This document shows, in pieces, positions 55,582 to 64,000 of a stretch of DNA of 64,000 nucleotides. This DNA comes from Paenibacillus xylanivorans. Lineage in GTDB: Bacteria > Bacillota > Bacilli > Paenibacillales > Paenibacillaceae. The first letter of the stretch is position 1, and each line of letters starts with the position of its first letter. The stretch is taken from the NCBI RefSeq assembly GCF_001280595.1, contig NZ_LITU01000050.1, forward strand, positions 209,982 to 273,981, given 5' to 3'. The notes beneath the pieces were generated by a model. It worked only from the letters and a program-made list of their open reading frames with translations. It was not told the origin of the DNA and ran no database searches. The position numbers were made by a program, and so were the translations under genes.

Positions 55582-56556
55582 ATGAAAACAAGAAGACTTG
55601 GAAAGACGGGACTGGAAGTACCTGTATTAAGCTTTGGTGCATCCTCTTTAGGTTCGGTATTTCGTGATATTGACCAAGGTGAGGGTGTTCGAACGGTTCA
55701 CGCTGCCGTAGATGCAGGGATGAATTATATAGATGTTTCGCCCTATTATGGATTAACGAAAGCCGAATTTGTGCTTGGAGAAGCCATCCGCAGTTTGCCA
55801 CGCAGCTCATTTACGTTGTCGACCAAGGCTGGACGTTATGGGGAGAATGCATTTGATTTTTCACGTAAGCGGATACATGATAGTGTACAAGAGAGTCTGG
55901 ATCGACTTCATACCGATTATATCGATATCCTGTTTCTGCATGACATTGAGTTTGTCCCGGCCGAAATTATTATTGAAGAAGCTTTCCCAACCTTACTCCG
56001 CCTGAAAGAGCAGGGGGTAATCCGCCATGCAGGTATTTGTGGATTACCGCTGCCGTTATTCGAAAAGGTACTGCCACAGATTGATGCTGACGCGATCATC
56101 TCCTATTGTCATTACGCATTGAATGACACTTCACTGCTGTCCTTACTGCCGCTTTTGGAAAAGAAAGAAATTGGCCTTGTGAATGCTTCGCCTCTATCCA
56201 TGGGCTTATTAAGCACAAGAAGCACTCCTGCCTGGCACCCCGCAGATGATCGGGTGAAGCAAGTCTGTCTGCAAGCAGCACGGTTCTGCGCGGAACAGGG
56301 CAGTGATATTGCGAAGCTTGCCGTGCAATTTGCAACTGCCAATGAACGGATTCCAACGACACTGGTCAGTAGTGCAAACGAGCATAATATCCGTAACAAT
56401 GCAGCCTGGATTGAAGAACCACTAGACCAGGAACTGTTATCGGAGGTGCTACGTATTTTGGCTCCAATTCATAATGAGAGCTGGGCCAGCGGCCGCCCTG
56501 AATATAACATTGAACATAACATGAAATCACAAGCATCAAAGGGGGAACAGGAATGA
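55582..56556 (+). CDS. Aldo/keto reductase, L-galactose dehydrogenase-like
   Basis: A 324-residue AKR. The catalytic residues lie in YIDVSPYYG (Asp, Tyr), LSTKAGRYG (Lys) and LFLHDIEF (His). From LHDIEF through SYCHYALNDTSLL to NASPLSMGLL and PAWHPA it closely resembles plant L-galactose dehydrogenases, which oxidise L-galactose (and related L-fucose) with NAD. The stop overlaps the next start (ATGA), coupling it to a zinc dehydrogenase. The pair suggests oxidation of a sugar to a lactone or keto acid. The ATG at 55582 follows AAGGGGCAGG. Confidence 0.88.
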   Translation: MKTRRLGKTGLEVPVLSFGASSLGSVFRDIDQGEGVRTVHAAVDAGMNYIDVSPYYGLTKAEFVLGEAIRSLPRSSFTLSTKAGRYGENAFDFSRKRIHDSVQESLDRLHTDYIDILFLHDIEFVPAEIIIEEAFPTLLRLKEQGVIRHAGICGLPLPLFEKVLPQIDADAIISYCHYALNDTSLLSLLPLLEKKEIGLVNASPLSMGLLSTRSTPAWHPADDRVKQVCLQAARFCAEQGSDIAKLAVQFATANERIPTTLVSSANEHNIRNNAAWIEEPLDQELLSEVLRILAPIHNESWASGRPEYNIEHNMKSQASKGEQE

Positions 56557-57566
56557 GAGCGGTTATTTGTGAAGAAATAAATCGTTTGGCATTGCGAGAC
56601 ATAGCTGAACCCGAAAGAACCGAGAACCAGGCGTTGGTTACCATCCGACGAATTGGAATTTGCGGAACAGATCTGCATGCCTACAGAGGCAATCAGCCAT
56701 TTTTCACTTATCCCCGTGTACTGGGTCATGAGCTTGCAGGAATTATTGAAGAGATCGGGCCCAATGAGGCGGGCCTGAAGCCTGGAGATCAGGTGAGTAT
56801 TATTCCATATTTGCATTGTGGTCATTGCATTGCTTGCCGATCGGGAAAAACGAATTGTTGTGTGTCCATGCAGGTGATGGGTGTACATGTGGACGGTGGT
56901 ATGCGGGAGAGAATCGTTGTGCCTGTTTCGCACTTGCTCCAAGCCGAAGGGCTTACACTGGATGAAACTGCGATGGTAGAACCGCTGAGTATTGGTGCTC
57001 ATGCGATCAGAAGAGCAGGTCTAAGGCCTGGAGATCAGGTGGTTGTCATTGGAGCTGGACCAATTGGTCTTGGCGTGATGGCATTTGCCAAACAGGCGGG
57101 TGCTCGGGTCATTGCCATTGACCGGAATGAGGACAGACTGGAACTTAGCCGCACGTGGGCGGGAGTGGATGCTTTGGTTCAGGCCAATGAACAAGCGGCC
57201 CAGCAAGTTGCAGAAATCACGGACGGAGAATATGCGACGGCTGTCTTTGATGCAACAGGAAACATGCATTCGATGAATGATGCCATCCATTATGTGGCCC
57301 ATGGTGGTCAGTTAATCTTTGTTGGACTGGTCAAAGCCGATATTACATTTCATGATCCCGACTTTCACAAGCGGGAGATGAGTATTCTGGGCAGCCGAAA
57401 TGCAACGCGGGAAGACTTTGAGCAGGTTATGTCGACCTTGCGGGAGAAGAAATTGAACATGGATGGCTACATTACACACCGAGCGAATTTTGACCAACTG
57501 CCTGATGATATCGACACATGGTTACGACCGGATTCGCATGTAGTGAAAGCGATAGTGGAGTTATAA
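56553..57566 (+). CDS. Zinc-dependent alcohol dehydrogenase (MDR family)
   Basis: A 337-residue medium-chain dehydrogenase. Catalytic zinc ligands are in GICGTDLHAY and GHELAG. The structural zinc site is HCGHCIACRSGKTNCC (four Cys, x2-x2-x7). The NAD motif is VIGAGPIGLGVMAFA. It resembles sorbitol, threonine and L-gulonate/L-galactonate 5-dehydrogenases. Coupled to the L-galactose dehydrogenase-like gene, a sugar-acid oxidation step is the best guess. Transporter, regulator and later pathway genes are absent, so the substrate stays open. Confidence 0.9.
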   Translation: MRAVICEEINRLALRDIAEPERTENQALVTIRRIGICGTDLHAYRGNQPFFTYPRVLGHELAGIIEEIGPNEAGLKPGDQVSIIPYLHCGHCIACRSGKTNCCVSMQVMGVHVDGGMRERIVVPVSHLLQAEGLTLDETAMVEPLSIGAHAIRRAGLRPGDQVVVIGAGPIGLGVMAFAKQAGARVIAIDRNEDRLELSRTWAGVDALVQANEQAAQQVAEITDGEYATAVFDATGNMHSMNDAIHYVAHGGQLIFVGLVKADITFHDPDFHKREMSILGSRNATREDFEQVMSTLREKKLNMDGYITHRANFDQLPDDIDTWLRPDSHVVKAIVEL

Positions 57567-57578
57567 ATAAGATGAACA

Positions 57579-57640
57579 AAAAACTCTCTTTGATCCTGCA
57601 CGAATGGTTAACATCCATAGGAATCAGAGAGAGTTTTTGT
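57579..57640 (+). terminator. Bidirectional terminator
   Basis: AAAAACTCTCTTTGAT pairs with ATCAGAGAGAGTTTTT (one offset) around a long, partly paired loop. It lies between the zinc dehydrogenase and YitT-family genes. Confidence 0.78.
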
Positions 57641-57663
57641 TTGCCTAGCCTATAAGAATTAGA

Positions 57664-58569
57664 TTATTTCTCCGGGTTCGTCACAATACCTGCATGTGGA
57701 TCAATATGACGCACAATGGATTTGAGCCAGATCATTTCGAGGAAATGAATCTCATAGTAGAGGGCTCCCGGAACGTGTTGGATCCATCCTTCGGCCAGAG
57801 CAGGGTGTCCTGAATCGGTTGAAGAACCCAATATTCCAGGTTCACGGCGCAGCCTTTTACGAATGGCCTTCTCAACTTGGGCGCTTTGTGTGGTTAAGAT
57901 ACATATTTTGCGCTTGGCTGTGAAACCGCGGAATGCAATATACACCATTTCATAGGCAATGAGATAGGCGATTACCGAATACATCGCTTGATCCCAACCA
58001 AAGACAACACCAGCAGCAGTTAGAATTAACAAGTTGAGCAGCATGATTATTTTTTCGATAAGCATCCGTTTCCCGCTAAACACACGTTCAGGTGGACGGG
58101 AGGACGGATCACCGATTTCCAGCGTATCCAGTGTCCCACCATACCGCACGACTAGGCCGATTCCTAGTCCGAGACATAATCCGCCAAACATGGCGGCAGC
58201 CAGCGGATGCTCGACAAGCGGCGGCATGGGATGAAGCACAATGGCACCAATCGAAAAGACAACCAAACCCAGAACAGTGACCAGTACGAATTTCTTTTGC
58301 ACGAGTCTATAGGACAGAAAAATAAACGGAACGTTGAACAAAAACAGGAACAAACCAATCCTCATTTCGGTCCAGTGGGCAAACAACGAAGAGATGCCCG
58401 TAATGCCCCCAATAATAATCTTATTGGGATGTAAAAACAATTCAAGTCCCACGGAGGCCAGAATTCCACCCGCAATCACAAACAATAAATTCAACATGCG
58501 ACGGGCTGATGACAATCTGGTCTTGGCGGTTTGTGGCACCGGATTAGCCGATATCAGAGGTGCTTTCAT
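57664..58569 (-). CDS. YitT family membrane protein (DUF161-DUF2179)
   Basis: A 301-residue protein with five to six hydrophobic helices (about 22-210, starting LNLLFVIAGGILASVGLELFL). A C-terminal DUF2179 domain follows (about 222-285), with KICILTTQSAQVEKAI. The family motif HPNKIIIGGITGISSL is intact. The role of YitT proteins is not established; the C-terminal domain has a ferredoxin-like fold. The start at 58569 follows AAAGGAGGAT on the minus strand. Confidence 0.88.
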   Translation of the reverse strand: MKAPLISANPVPQTAKTRLSSARRMLNLLFVIAGGILASVGLELFLHPNKIIIGGITGISSLFAHWTEMRIGLFLFLFNVPFIFLSYRLVQKKFVLVTVLGLVVFSIGAIVLHPMPPLVEHPLAAAMFGGLCLGLGIGLVVRYGGTLDTLEIGDPSSRPPERVFSGKRMLIEKIIMLLNLLILTAAGVVFGWDQAMYSVIAYLIAYEMVYIAFRGFTAKRKICILTTQSAQVEKAIRKRLRREPGILGSSTDSGHPALAEGWIQHVPGALYYEIHFLEMIWLKSIVRHIDPHAGIVTNPEK

Positions 58570-58679
58570 AGGTCATCCTCCTTTGTGCGGTTCCGTGCCA
58601 TTCTCCCTGGGTTAATCACAGAAAGATCGGCGGTAGAGCCGCAATTACGATACGTTGTCTGTTCTGAACAAACAGGGGG

Positions 58680-59918
58680 TTATCCTTCTTTCTGTAGCAC
58701 CTTCGGTTCTTCTTTCTTCTTCCGAGGGTCTTTGAACTTAAATATTTTATCCAATAATCTGAACACGTGTTTGGATTCCTTCGTTAATAACGGTCCAAGA
58801 ATTGCCAGAATGAGTACATATAATGCAGCGAATGGTTGCAGCAGCGGGAGAAGTCCTCCGGCTTTACCCATGTTGGCCATAATGATGGAGAATTCACCAC
58901 GTGACACAATGGTCAAACCAATATTGGCTGATGCTTTCGGTGATAATCCTGCACTGCGTCCAGCGAGCATGCCTGCAAGGAAGTTTCCGAATAGTGTGAG
59001 CACAACTGCGATCAAAGCAAGCCATACAGCTTCCCCGCCAAGAGCCAGCGGATCGATGGACAAACCAAAGCTGAAGAAGAAGACAGCTCCGAAGAAATCA
59101 CGGAATGGCAGAATCAAGTGCTCAATCCGTTTTGCATGTTCCGTCTCAGCCAACACCAAACCAACAAGCAAGGCGCCAATCGCTTCGGCGACATGAATGG
59201 TTTCGGAGAATCCGGCTACGAGGAACAATGCACCGAAAATCACAAGGGAGAACAACTCATTGGAGCGAATCTTAAGCACCTTGTTGAGCAGTGGTGTTGC
59301 CTTGCGTCCAAGAATAATGACAATGAGCATGAATCCAAGCGCGACGAGTGCGGATACAATGACACCTCCGATGGAGGATGAATCACTGAGCACAAGTCCA
59401 GACAAGATGGAGATATATACAGCGAGAAATACATCTTCAAACATGATAATTCCGAGAATCATTTCCGTCTCCGGATTCGCTGTTCGTTTCAGATCAACGA
59501 GAACCTTGGCGACGATGGCACTGGATGAAATAGTTGTAATTCCGGCAATGATAAGAGCTTCGGCAGCTGGGAACCCTGAGGCAAAACCAAAAATCAATCC
59601 CAGCGTGAAGTTAATCCCAATATAGATGGAACCGCCAACTGCAATGGATTTACCCGACTTGATTAGACGACCAACCGAGAACTCCAACCCGAGATAGAAG
59701 AGCAGGAACAGAATACCGATTCGCCCCATAAACTCAATAAACGGCTGACTTTCAATAAAACGGAAGTCCAGATGCCAGATCTTCATGGCATGAGGTCCAA
59801 CGGCCATCCCGATCAGGATGTAAAATGGAACGACCGAAAATCTCAGTTTTGCGGATAAGAGTCCGGCTGCTGCAATGAGCACAAGTGCCAGACCCACTTC
59901 GAATATCAGATGATCCAT
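58680..59918 (-). CDS. khtU: K+/H+ antiporter membrane subunit
   Basis: A 412-residue CPA2 antiporter with about 12-13 hydrophobic helices. GLEFSVGRLIKSGK, ITTISSSAIVAKVLVDL and the FFFSFGLSIDP region are characteristic of the KefB/KhtU group. B. subtilis KhtU exports K+ in exchange for protons. It lies four bases downstream of khtT, in the khtT-khtU order of B. subtilis; khtS is missing. Its GGAAGGGGGTG ribosome site is within the end of khtT. Confidence 0.92.
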   Translation of the reverse strand: MDHLIFEVGLALVLIAAAGLLSAKLRFSVVPFYILIGMAVGPHAMKIWHLDFRFIESQPFIEFMGRIGILFLLFYLGLEFSVGRLIKSGKSIAVGGSIYIGINFTLGLIFGFASGFPAAEALIIAGITTISSSAIVAKVLVDLKRTANPETEMILGIIMFEDVFLAVYISILSGLVLSDSSSIGGVIVSALVALGFMLIVIILGRKATPLLNKVLKIRSNELFSLVIFGALFLVAGFSETIHVAEAIGALLVGLVLAETEHAKRIEHLILPFRDFFGAVFFFSFGLSIDPLALGGEAVWLALIAVVLTLFGNFLAGMLAGRSAGLSPKASANIGLTIVSRGEFSIIMANMGKAGGLLPLLQPFAALYVLILAILGPLLTKESKHVFRLLDKIFKFKDPRKKKEEPKVLQKEG

Positions 59919-59922
59919 CGAC

Positions 59923-60417
59923 TCACCCCCTTCCGGTCAGGAGGAGGGATTTGAATAGCTTTTGCTGATTGCGTTCGCCAACGGCTACTACCGTGGATTC
60001 TGCACTAATCACTACCTCCGGACCGGGGCTGATATGTTTTTTGTGATTCTTCTCTACAACGGCAATAACCGTTGCCCCTGAGTTTTGACGTACGTCCAGT
60101 TCACCAATCGATTTACCGATACATCCGTAGGATGGCTCGATTTTGTACCATTCAATAATCAGATCGTCAAACGTTACTTCAATATTTTCAAGCTGCTTTG
60201 GTTTATAGGTCAATCCACCAACGATGGCAGCAATCTGTCTTGCTTCATAGTCATCAAGCGTGATCATGGAGATGCTTTGGTCTGGATCATCGTACTCAAA
60301 ATGGTACATTTCCCGGCGACCGTCATCGTGAATAATGACAATAATTTTATCTCCACTGCTCGTTTCAATCTGAAATTTCTTGCCGATTCCCGGCAAATCT
60401 GTTTCGCGTACATCCAT
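59923..60417 (-). CDS. khtT: K+/H+ antiporter regulatory subunit
   Basis: A 164-residue cytoplasmic regulator. The N-terminal part ([19 protein letters not shown]) and the C-terminal RCK_C/TrkA_C domain (about 75-158, [20 protein letters not shown], then [18 protein letters not shown]) match KhtT. The B. subtilis protein binds c-di-AMP and opens KhtU. It is probably translated with khtU. The start at 60417 follows AAGGAGG ten bases away. Confidence 0.93.
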   Translation of the reverse strand: MDVRETDLPGIGKKFQIETSSGDKIIVIIHDDGRREMYHFEYDDPDQSISMITLDDYEARQIAAIVGGLTYKPKQLENIEVTFDDLIIEWYKIEPSYGCIGKSIGELDVRQNSGATVIAVVEKNHKKHISPGPEVVISAESTVVAVGERNQQKLFKSLLLTGRG

Positions 60418-60740
60418 GGATAGTATGCCTCCTTAAATTGAGGGCTGGCCACAGAAGACAGGCTTATTTCCCGAAAATAGAATGATCTGCTGCTCTTAGG
60501 AACATTAAATGATGCGGGTAAACAGAGCCAGGGACTCCTGACACACAGCCTTGTGTTGTGAATTTTCAATGAAAATGGGGATAACAAAATTAACAAAATA
60601 CATGCTAACAAATAAGTGTTGCTAATGAAGCTGATCGATATCTAACATTTGCTAAAAGGGTTATAAGTTATGCACAAGCACACCGTCTTTCAGACAGAGG
60701 TGTCTCCATGCAAAGCAACCACAAAAATACGGTGTAACGG
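60418..60740 (-). other. Upstream region of khtTU
   Basis: No gene is seen. On the minus strand ACACCTCTGTCT pairs with AGACGGTGT (about 60685-60708), a possible weak terminator for the membrane-protein gene that ends at 60741. No clear promoter or riboswitch for khtTU was recognised. The area around 60570-60660 is A/T-rich. Confidence 0.3.
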
Positions 60741-61145
60741 CTAGTTAAAAGCGTTCACGTATTTTGGTGCTATAGGGGTGGGAGATACATACATACTGGT
60801 GAATTTAATAGGTAGCAGAAATAATCTGCGTTTAAACAGACAAATCAACGGTTTAAAGGGCAGACGCGGTGTAGGAATTCGCAGCATTAGCAACAAAGCG
60901 AGCACAAGAAAGACAGGTTTGTTATGCGTGACCGCAATCAACTTCGACATGACTTGTGGGTATTTGCGAATGGCTGGTTTCTGCTGAGACTCCAATGTGT
61001 GGACAAGCACTTCTTTGTTGGAAGTCGTCTCAACGTTTACCTCGACAGCGGATTCCGACTGCATCGGATTAGGGAAGGACAACGCTTGGAATACGCACAA
61101 AATGATAATAAAAGCGTAACGGAGTATTCTTGGTTGTTGTCTCAT
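60741..61145 (-). CDS. Exported or membrane protein of unknown function
   Basis: A 134-residue protein. The N-terminus (LRYAFIIILCVFQALSFP) looks like a signal peptide or anchor. A short polar region with a Glu/Val/Ser bias follows. A second hydrophobic helix (KPVFLVLALLLMLRIP) and a very basic, Pro-rich tail end it. No family is recognised. The start at 61145 follows AAAGGGGGAAG on the minus strand. It is probably real because of that site, but it has no recognisable domain. Confidence 0.55.
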   Translation of the reverse strand: MRQQPRILRYAFIIILCVFQALSFPNPMQSESAVEVNVETTSNKEVLVHTLESQQKPAIRKYPQVMSKLIAVTHNKPVFLVLALLLMLRIPTPRLPFKPLICLFKRRLFLLPIKFTSMYVSPTPIAPKYVNAFN

Positions 61146-61324
61146 TTTGGCTTCCCCCTTTTCCGTGAAACATACTGTTATAAAAATAATAACACATTTT
61201 TGTCTTAACTCCAAACCAATTGATAATATACTGAGAAATCATGACACGCTTTCCATCAATCCGCTTCGTATATCCCTATCGGCCTTGCCATATACTTTGA
61301 ACAGGAAGGAAAGGAGTGATTCTT

Positions 61325-62269
61325 ATGGAACTGTTCGCCGTATGGACCGATGTATCAGGGCAGGAGGAAGCGGATCAATTTTATCGTTGTGTGAAGGAAA
61401 AAACCAAAGGTTTACATATAAGCAAAAGAGGATTTCGGCTCACCTTCAAACATAATGACGGAAGAGCGGCCTGGGTATGCAGAGGGAATGAGAATCACGT
61501 TGACTTCCAGCAGTGGCTGCCTCAGATCAGTGATTTGCTGGCCATGGGACTTGCAGATTTCATCATGGATACGCGTGAACGTATTATTGTGGAAGAGATG
61601 ATCTCCAAGGCCTGCTCGGTCATGGACGAACATGAGGTGGAGAAGGTGAATAGGATATGCATGCCTTTATTATTCAATGGTGATTTGGATCAGCCAGGAC
61701 TGCGAGAACGTCGTCGTACCACCTTGGCCAATGGATTGAAGCAGGACTTGGAGGAGGTTCATTTTTTTCACCTTGAAGGCATTATGAATTTCCGAATTCG
61801 GCAATATAAGCAGGAGCTTCATGAGCTGGTAGAATATGCGCTGGATGAATTCTGGATGGATCGTCAATACGAAGAATTTATGGGGCTGCTCAAATATTTT
61901 GTATTCTTTCAGGAGGCGAAAGTACCTCTTGTCCATTTGATTCACAAAGGTTTGCATGAATTTCAGGTATTGGATGCTGCGCTTAATGTGTTGCCCGTTC
62001 AAAAGGATGAACAGGTCGTCGTGGAGATGCCAGGACTTGAATTGGAAATGGATATCGAAGATATGATTGTGAGTACGCTGATCTCCATCTCGCCTGAAAA
62101 AGTCATGCTGCATACGCGCACTCCAGATCTGCCCATCATTTCTACGATCCGTCAGATCTTTGAGGACAAGGTGCAATTATGTCATCATTGCCCCGAGTGT
62201 GAAGTGCTGCGCTCCGGATTGTTGACAGGTCTTGACGCAAGTGATCTCGGCAATTATAATAACTGTTGA
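61325..62269 (+). CDS. ytxC: Sporulation-associated protein YtxC
   Basis: A 314-residue protein of the YtxC family, with no enzymatic motif. It ends with a Cys-rich tail (LCHHCPECEVLRSGLL) that could bind metal. In B. subtilis ytxC lies directly before thrS, as here, and it is annotated as a putative sporulation protein of unknown role. The ATG at 61325 follows AAGGAG eight bases away; a GTG at 61316 overlaps that site. Confidence 0.85.
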   Translation: MELFAVWTDVSGQEEADQFYRCVKEKTKGLHISKRGFRLTFKHNDGRAAWVCRGNENHVDFQQWLPQISDLLAMGLADFIMDTRERIIVEEMISKACSVMDEHEVEKVNRICMPLLFNGDLDQPGLRERRRTTLANGLKQDLEEVHFFHLEGIMNFRIRQYKQELHELVEYALDEFWMDRQYEEFMGLLKYFVFFQEAKVPLVHLIHKGLHEFQVLDAALNVLPVQKDEQVVVEMPGLELEMDIEDMIVSTLISISPEKVMLHTRTPDLPIISTIRQIFEDKVQLCHHCPECEVLRSGLLTGLDASDLGNYNNC

Positions 62270-62294
62270 TCCATGATTTATTAGAAGTTGTAAT
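62266..62294 (+). promoter_or_regulatory. Promoter of thrS
   Basis: TTGATC (62266-62271), 17-base spacer, TGTAAT (62289-62294), overlapping the ytxC stop. A TTGACA at 62314 lacks a matching -10 and is inside the leader. Confidence 0.5.
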
Positions 62295-62300
62295 GGAACA

Positions 62301-62606
62301 ATTAGCAAAAGCGTTGACAAAGACAAGAACCATACGCACGGTCGGTGCAGAGAGAGGGAACCAGGCTGAAATTTCCTCCGGATGCCACGTTTGGTTTACC
62401 CCTTTGTAGCTGCAGTTTTGAAAATGGATATGAAGATTGCCTCTATTATACAGGTAGTCATCCATGAGTAAGGATCTGCCGGGTCATGCCCGTTACCGTC
62501 ATGCCAATGAGGGCTGTACTTCCAATATGGATGAAGCAGCTGAATTAGGGTGGAACCACGAGAGTATACAACACTCGTCCCTTTGCCGGGACGGGTGTTT
62601 TTTGCG
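62301..62606 (+). promoter_or_regulatory. T-box leader, threonine specifier (ACC), upstream of thrS
   Basis: The AG bulge and loop are at about 62347-62370 (GCAGAGAGAGGG). The specifier ACC at 62398-62400 stands exactly 12 bases before the end of GTAGCTG, the same spacing as in the other two leaders here. The T-box is at 62546-62561 (TAGGGTGGAACCACGA), with TGGA, which suits a U discriminator as in tRNA-Thr. A terminator follows. Confidence 0.9.
62571..62604 (+). terminator. T-box attenuator terminator before thrS
   Basis: ACACTCGTCCC pairs with GGGACGGGTGT around TTTGCC, then a T-run. Confidence 0.85.
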
Positions 62607-62696
62607 TTCCTTTGCAAAAATCGCAGGAACAGCAATAGATTATCCATCCATGATCATGTATGGACAGAGGTTGAATTTACAGGAGGAATGAGACAA

Positions 62697-64000
62697 ATGG
62701 CAGTTAACATTAAACTACCCGATGGTTCGGTTCGTGAGTATGCCGATGGAAGCAGCATTGAAGATGTGGCCGCTTCGATCAGCAGCGGACTTCGCAAAAA
62801 TGCCGTAGCCGGCAAACTGGATGGAATCGTCGTGGACTTGTCCACTACACTTCATGAGGGAGCGTTGGTGGAGATCGTAACACTGGATTCACCAGAAGGT
62901 CTGGAAGTAATGCGTCACAGTACAGCTCACTTGCTCGCTCAAGCTGTGAAGCGTTTATACGGAAACAAAGAAGTGCACCTCGGTGTTGGCCCTGTTATTG
63001 AAGATGGTTTCTACTATGATATGGATTTGGAACAACCTCTCAATCCTGAAGATCTGCAGAAGATCGAGAAGGAAATGGAACGTATTGTTAATGAGAACTT
63101 GCCGATTGTACGTAAGGAGGTTAGCCGGGCGGAAGCGATCAAAATTTTCGAAGAAGTGGGCGATCCATACAAGCTCGAATTGATTCGTGACTTACCGGAA
63201 GAAAGTGTCATCACCATATATGAGCAAGGTGAATTCTTCGACTTGTGCCGTGGACCACACGTACCATCCACCAGCAAAATCAAAGTATTCAAACTGATGA
63301 ATGTCGCAGGTGCATACTGGCGCGGAGATAGCAAAAACAAAATGCTGCAGCGTATTTATGGTACGGCTTTTGTGAAAAAAGCACAGCTGGATGAACATTT
63401 GCACTTCCTGGAAGAAGCGCGTAAACGGGATCACCGTAAACTGGGTAAAGAACTCGAAATCTTCACATTCTCCCAACTGGTTGGACAAGGTCTGCCAATC
63501 TGGTTGCCTAATGGTGCCAAGCTTCGCCGGACGTTGGAGCGTTATATTGTGGATCTGGAAGAGAGCCTTGGATATCAGCATGTGTACACACCGGTGCTGG
63601 GTAATGTGGAGTTGTACAAAACATCTGGACATTGGGAGCACTATCAGGAAGACATGTTCCCGAAAATGGTTATGGACAATGAGGAACTCGTTCTTCGTCC
63701 AATGAACTGTCCTCACCACATGATGGTGTACAAGTCCAGTATGCACAGCTACCGTGATCTGCCGATCCGGATTGCCGAGCTTGGTATGATGCATCGTTAC
63801 GAAATGTCGGGCGCGTTGACAGGTCTGCACCGTGTACGTGCGATGACACTGAACGACTCTCACATTTTCGCACGCCCGGATCAGATCAAGGAAGAATTCG
63901 CACGTGTTATTGAACTGATTCAAACGGTTTATAAAGATTTCGGCATTCAAGAATATCGTTTCCGTCTGTCCTATCGTGATCCTCAGGATACCGAAAAATA
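62697..64000 (+). CDS. thrS: Threonine-tRNA ligase (3' end beyond the window)
   Basis: 434 codons are visible. The N-terminal TGS domain (about 1-63) is followed by the editing/SAD domain ([11 protein letters not shown] near 75 and [10 protein letters not shown] near 182). The catalytic core begins near 240, with the zinc-binding Cys in RPMNCPHHM and motif 2 near [18 protein letters not shown]. Anticodon-binding residues lie beyond the window. The ATG at 62697 follows AGGAGG. It is regulated by the threonine T-box. Confidence 0.97.
   Translation, partial: MAVNIKLPDGSVREYADGSSIEDVAASISSGLRKNAVAGKLDGIVVDLSTTLHEGALVEIVTLDSPEGLEVMRHSTAHLLAQAVKRLYGNKEVHLGVGPVIEDGFYYDMDLEQPLNPEDLQKIEKEMERIVNENLPIVRKEVSRAEAIKIFEEVGDPYKLELIRDLPEESVITIYEQGEFFDLCRGPHVPSTSKIKVFKLMNVAGAYWRGDSKNKMLQRIYGTAFVKKAQLDEHLHFLEEARKRDHRKLGKELEIFTFSQLVGQGLPIWLPNGAKLRRTLERYIVDLEESLGYQHVYTPVLGNVELYKTSGHWEHYQEDMFPKMVMDNEELVLRPMNCPHHMMVYKSSMHSYRDLPIRIAELGMMHRYEMSGALTGLHRVRAMTLNDSHIFARPDQIKEEFARVIELIQTVYKDFGIQEYRFRLSYRDPQDTEK

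Noticed and set aside
62314-62342. TTGACA in the thrS leader as the promoter
   Set aside because: No acceptable -10 lies at 16-18 bases, and it falls where the 5' part of T-box stem I should be.
63192-63950. Open frame antisense to thrS
   Set aside because: Fully inside thrS, whose family motifs are clear on the other strand.

Overview
The window looks like a chromosomal segment of an endospore-forming Bacillota, most likely a Paenibacillus. The signs are strong AGGAGG ribosome binding sites, frequent GTG and TTG starts, three T-box leaders and a SAM-I riboswitch in front of biosynthetic and tRNA-synthetase genes, sporulation-type genes (a Spo0E-like phosphatase, CotF-like proteins, YtxC) and B. 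subtilis-like neighbourhoods (ilv-leu, pheST-zapA-mutS2, metI-metC, khtT-khtU, ytxC-thrS). The genus is an inference. No phage, insertion sequence or CRISPR array was found, so this is mostly core genome.

Layout. 1-8.9 kb: the tail of a Gly/Pro-rich protein, a GNAT acetyltransferase, then a leucine-specific T-box driving ilvB-ilvH-ilvC-leuA. leuB follows as a separate unit behind a reversed aldo/keto reductase, and leuCD are absent. 9-16.7 kb: a 2-Cys peroxiredoxin with an exact PerR box, a zinc-ribbon protein, a soluble PAS histidine kinase with a possible 39-residue upstream ORF, a MoxR-DUF58-DUF4129 operon and a DRE-TIM aldolase. 17-22 kb: a membrane GGDEF-EAL protein, tRNA-Pro and tRNA-Gly, and an ABC-F protein with an attenuator-like leader. 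22-32.4 kb: T-box, pheS, pheT, a 906-residue ZapA-coiled-coil fusion, a lipoprotein with a CuA motif, a YvlD-like membrane protein and mutS2.

32.4-49 kb is a mosaic of short units: a DUF350 protein with a 26-residue membrane microprotein, zinc-ribbon protein, MFS transporter, FAD oxidoreductase, CotF-like pair, Lrp regulator plus aminotransferase, Spo0E-like protein, lipoprotein, CobU-like protein, DedA, cobalamin adenosyltransferase, RluA pseudouridine synthase, YusI-like protein, 5'-3' exonuclease, phosphodiester glycosidase, MOSC protein, ROK fructokinase and an HRDC protein. 48.9-54 kb: corA with a 250-nt structured leader, then the SAM riboswitch and metA-metI-metC. 54-64 kb: mqnC, an L-galactose-dehydrogenase-like reductase with a zinc dehydrogenase, a YitT protein, the KhtTU K+/H+ antiporter, ytxC, and thrS (cut by the window end) behind a threonine T-box.

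How it works together: branched-chain amino-acid and methionine synthesis and two aminoacyl-tRNA synthetases are each controlled by RNA elements that sense uncharged tRNA or SAM. The specifier codons (CUC, UUC, ACC) and the T-box discriminator-pairing bases match the expected tRNAs. The items most worth following up are the ZapA fusion with its 11-residue repeats, the corA leader, the ABC-F leader, the structured ilvH-ilvC spacer, the CuA-like lipoprotein and the CobU-like protein that lacks the usual guanylylation motif.
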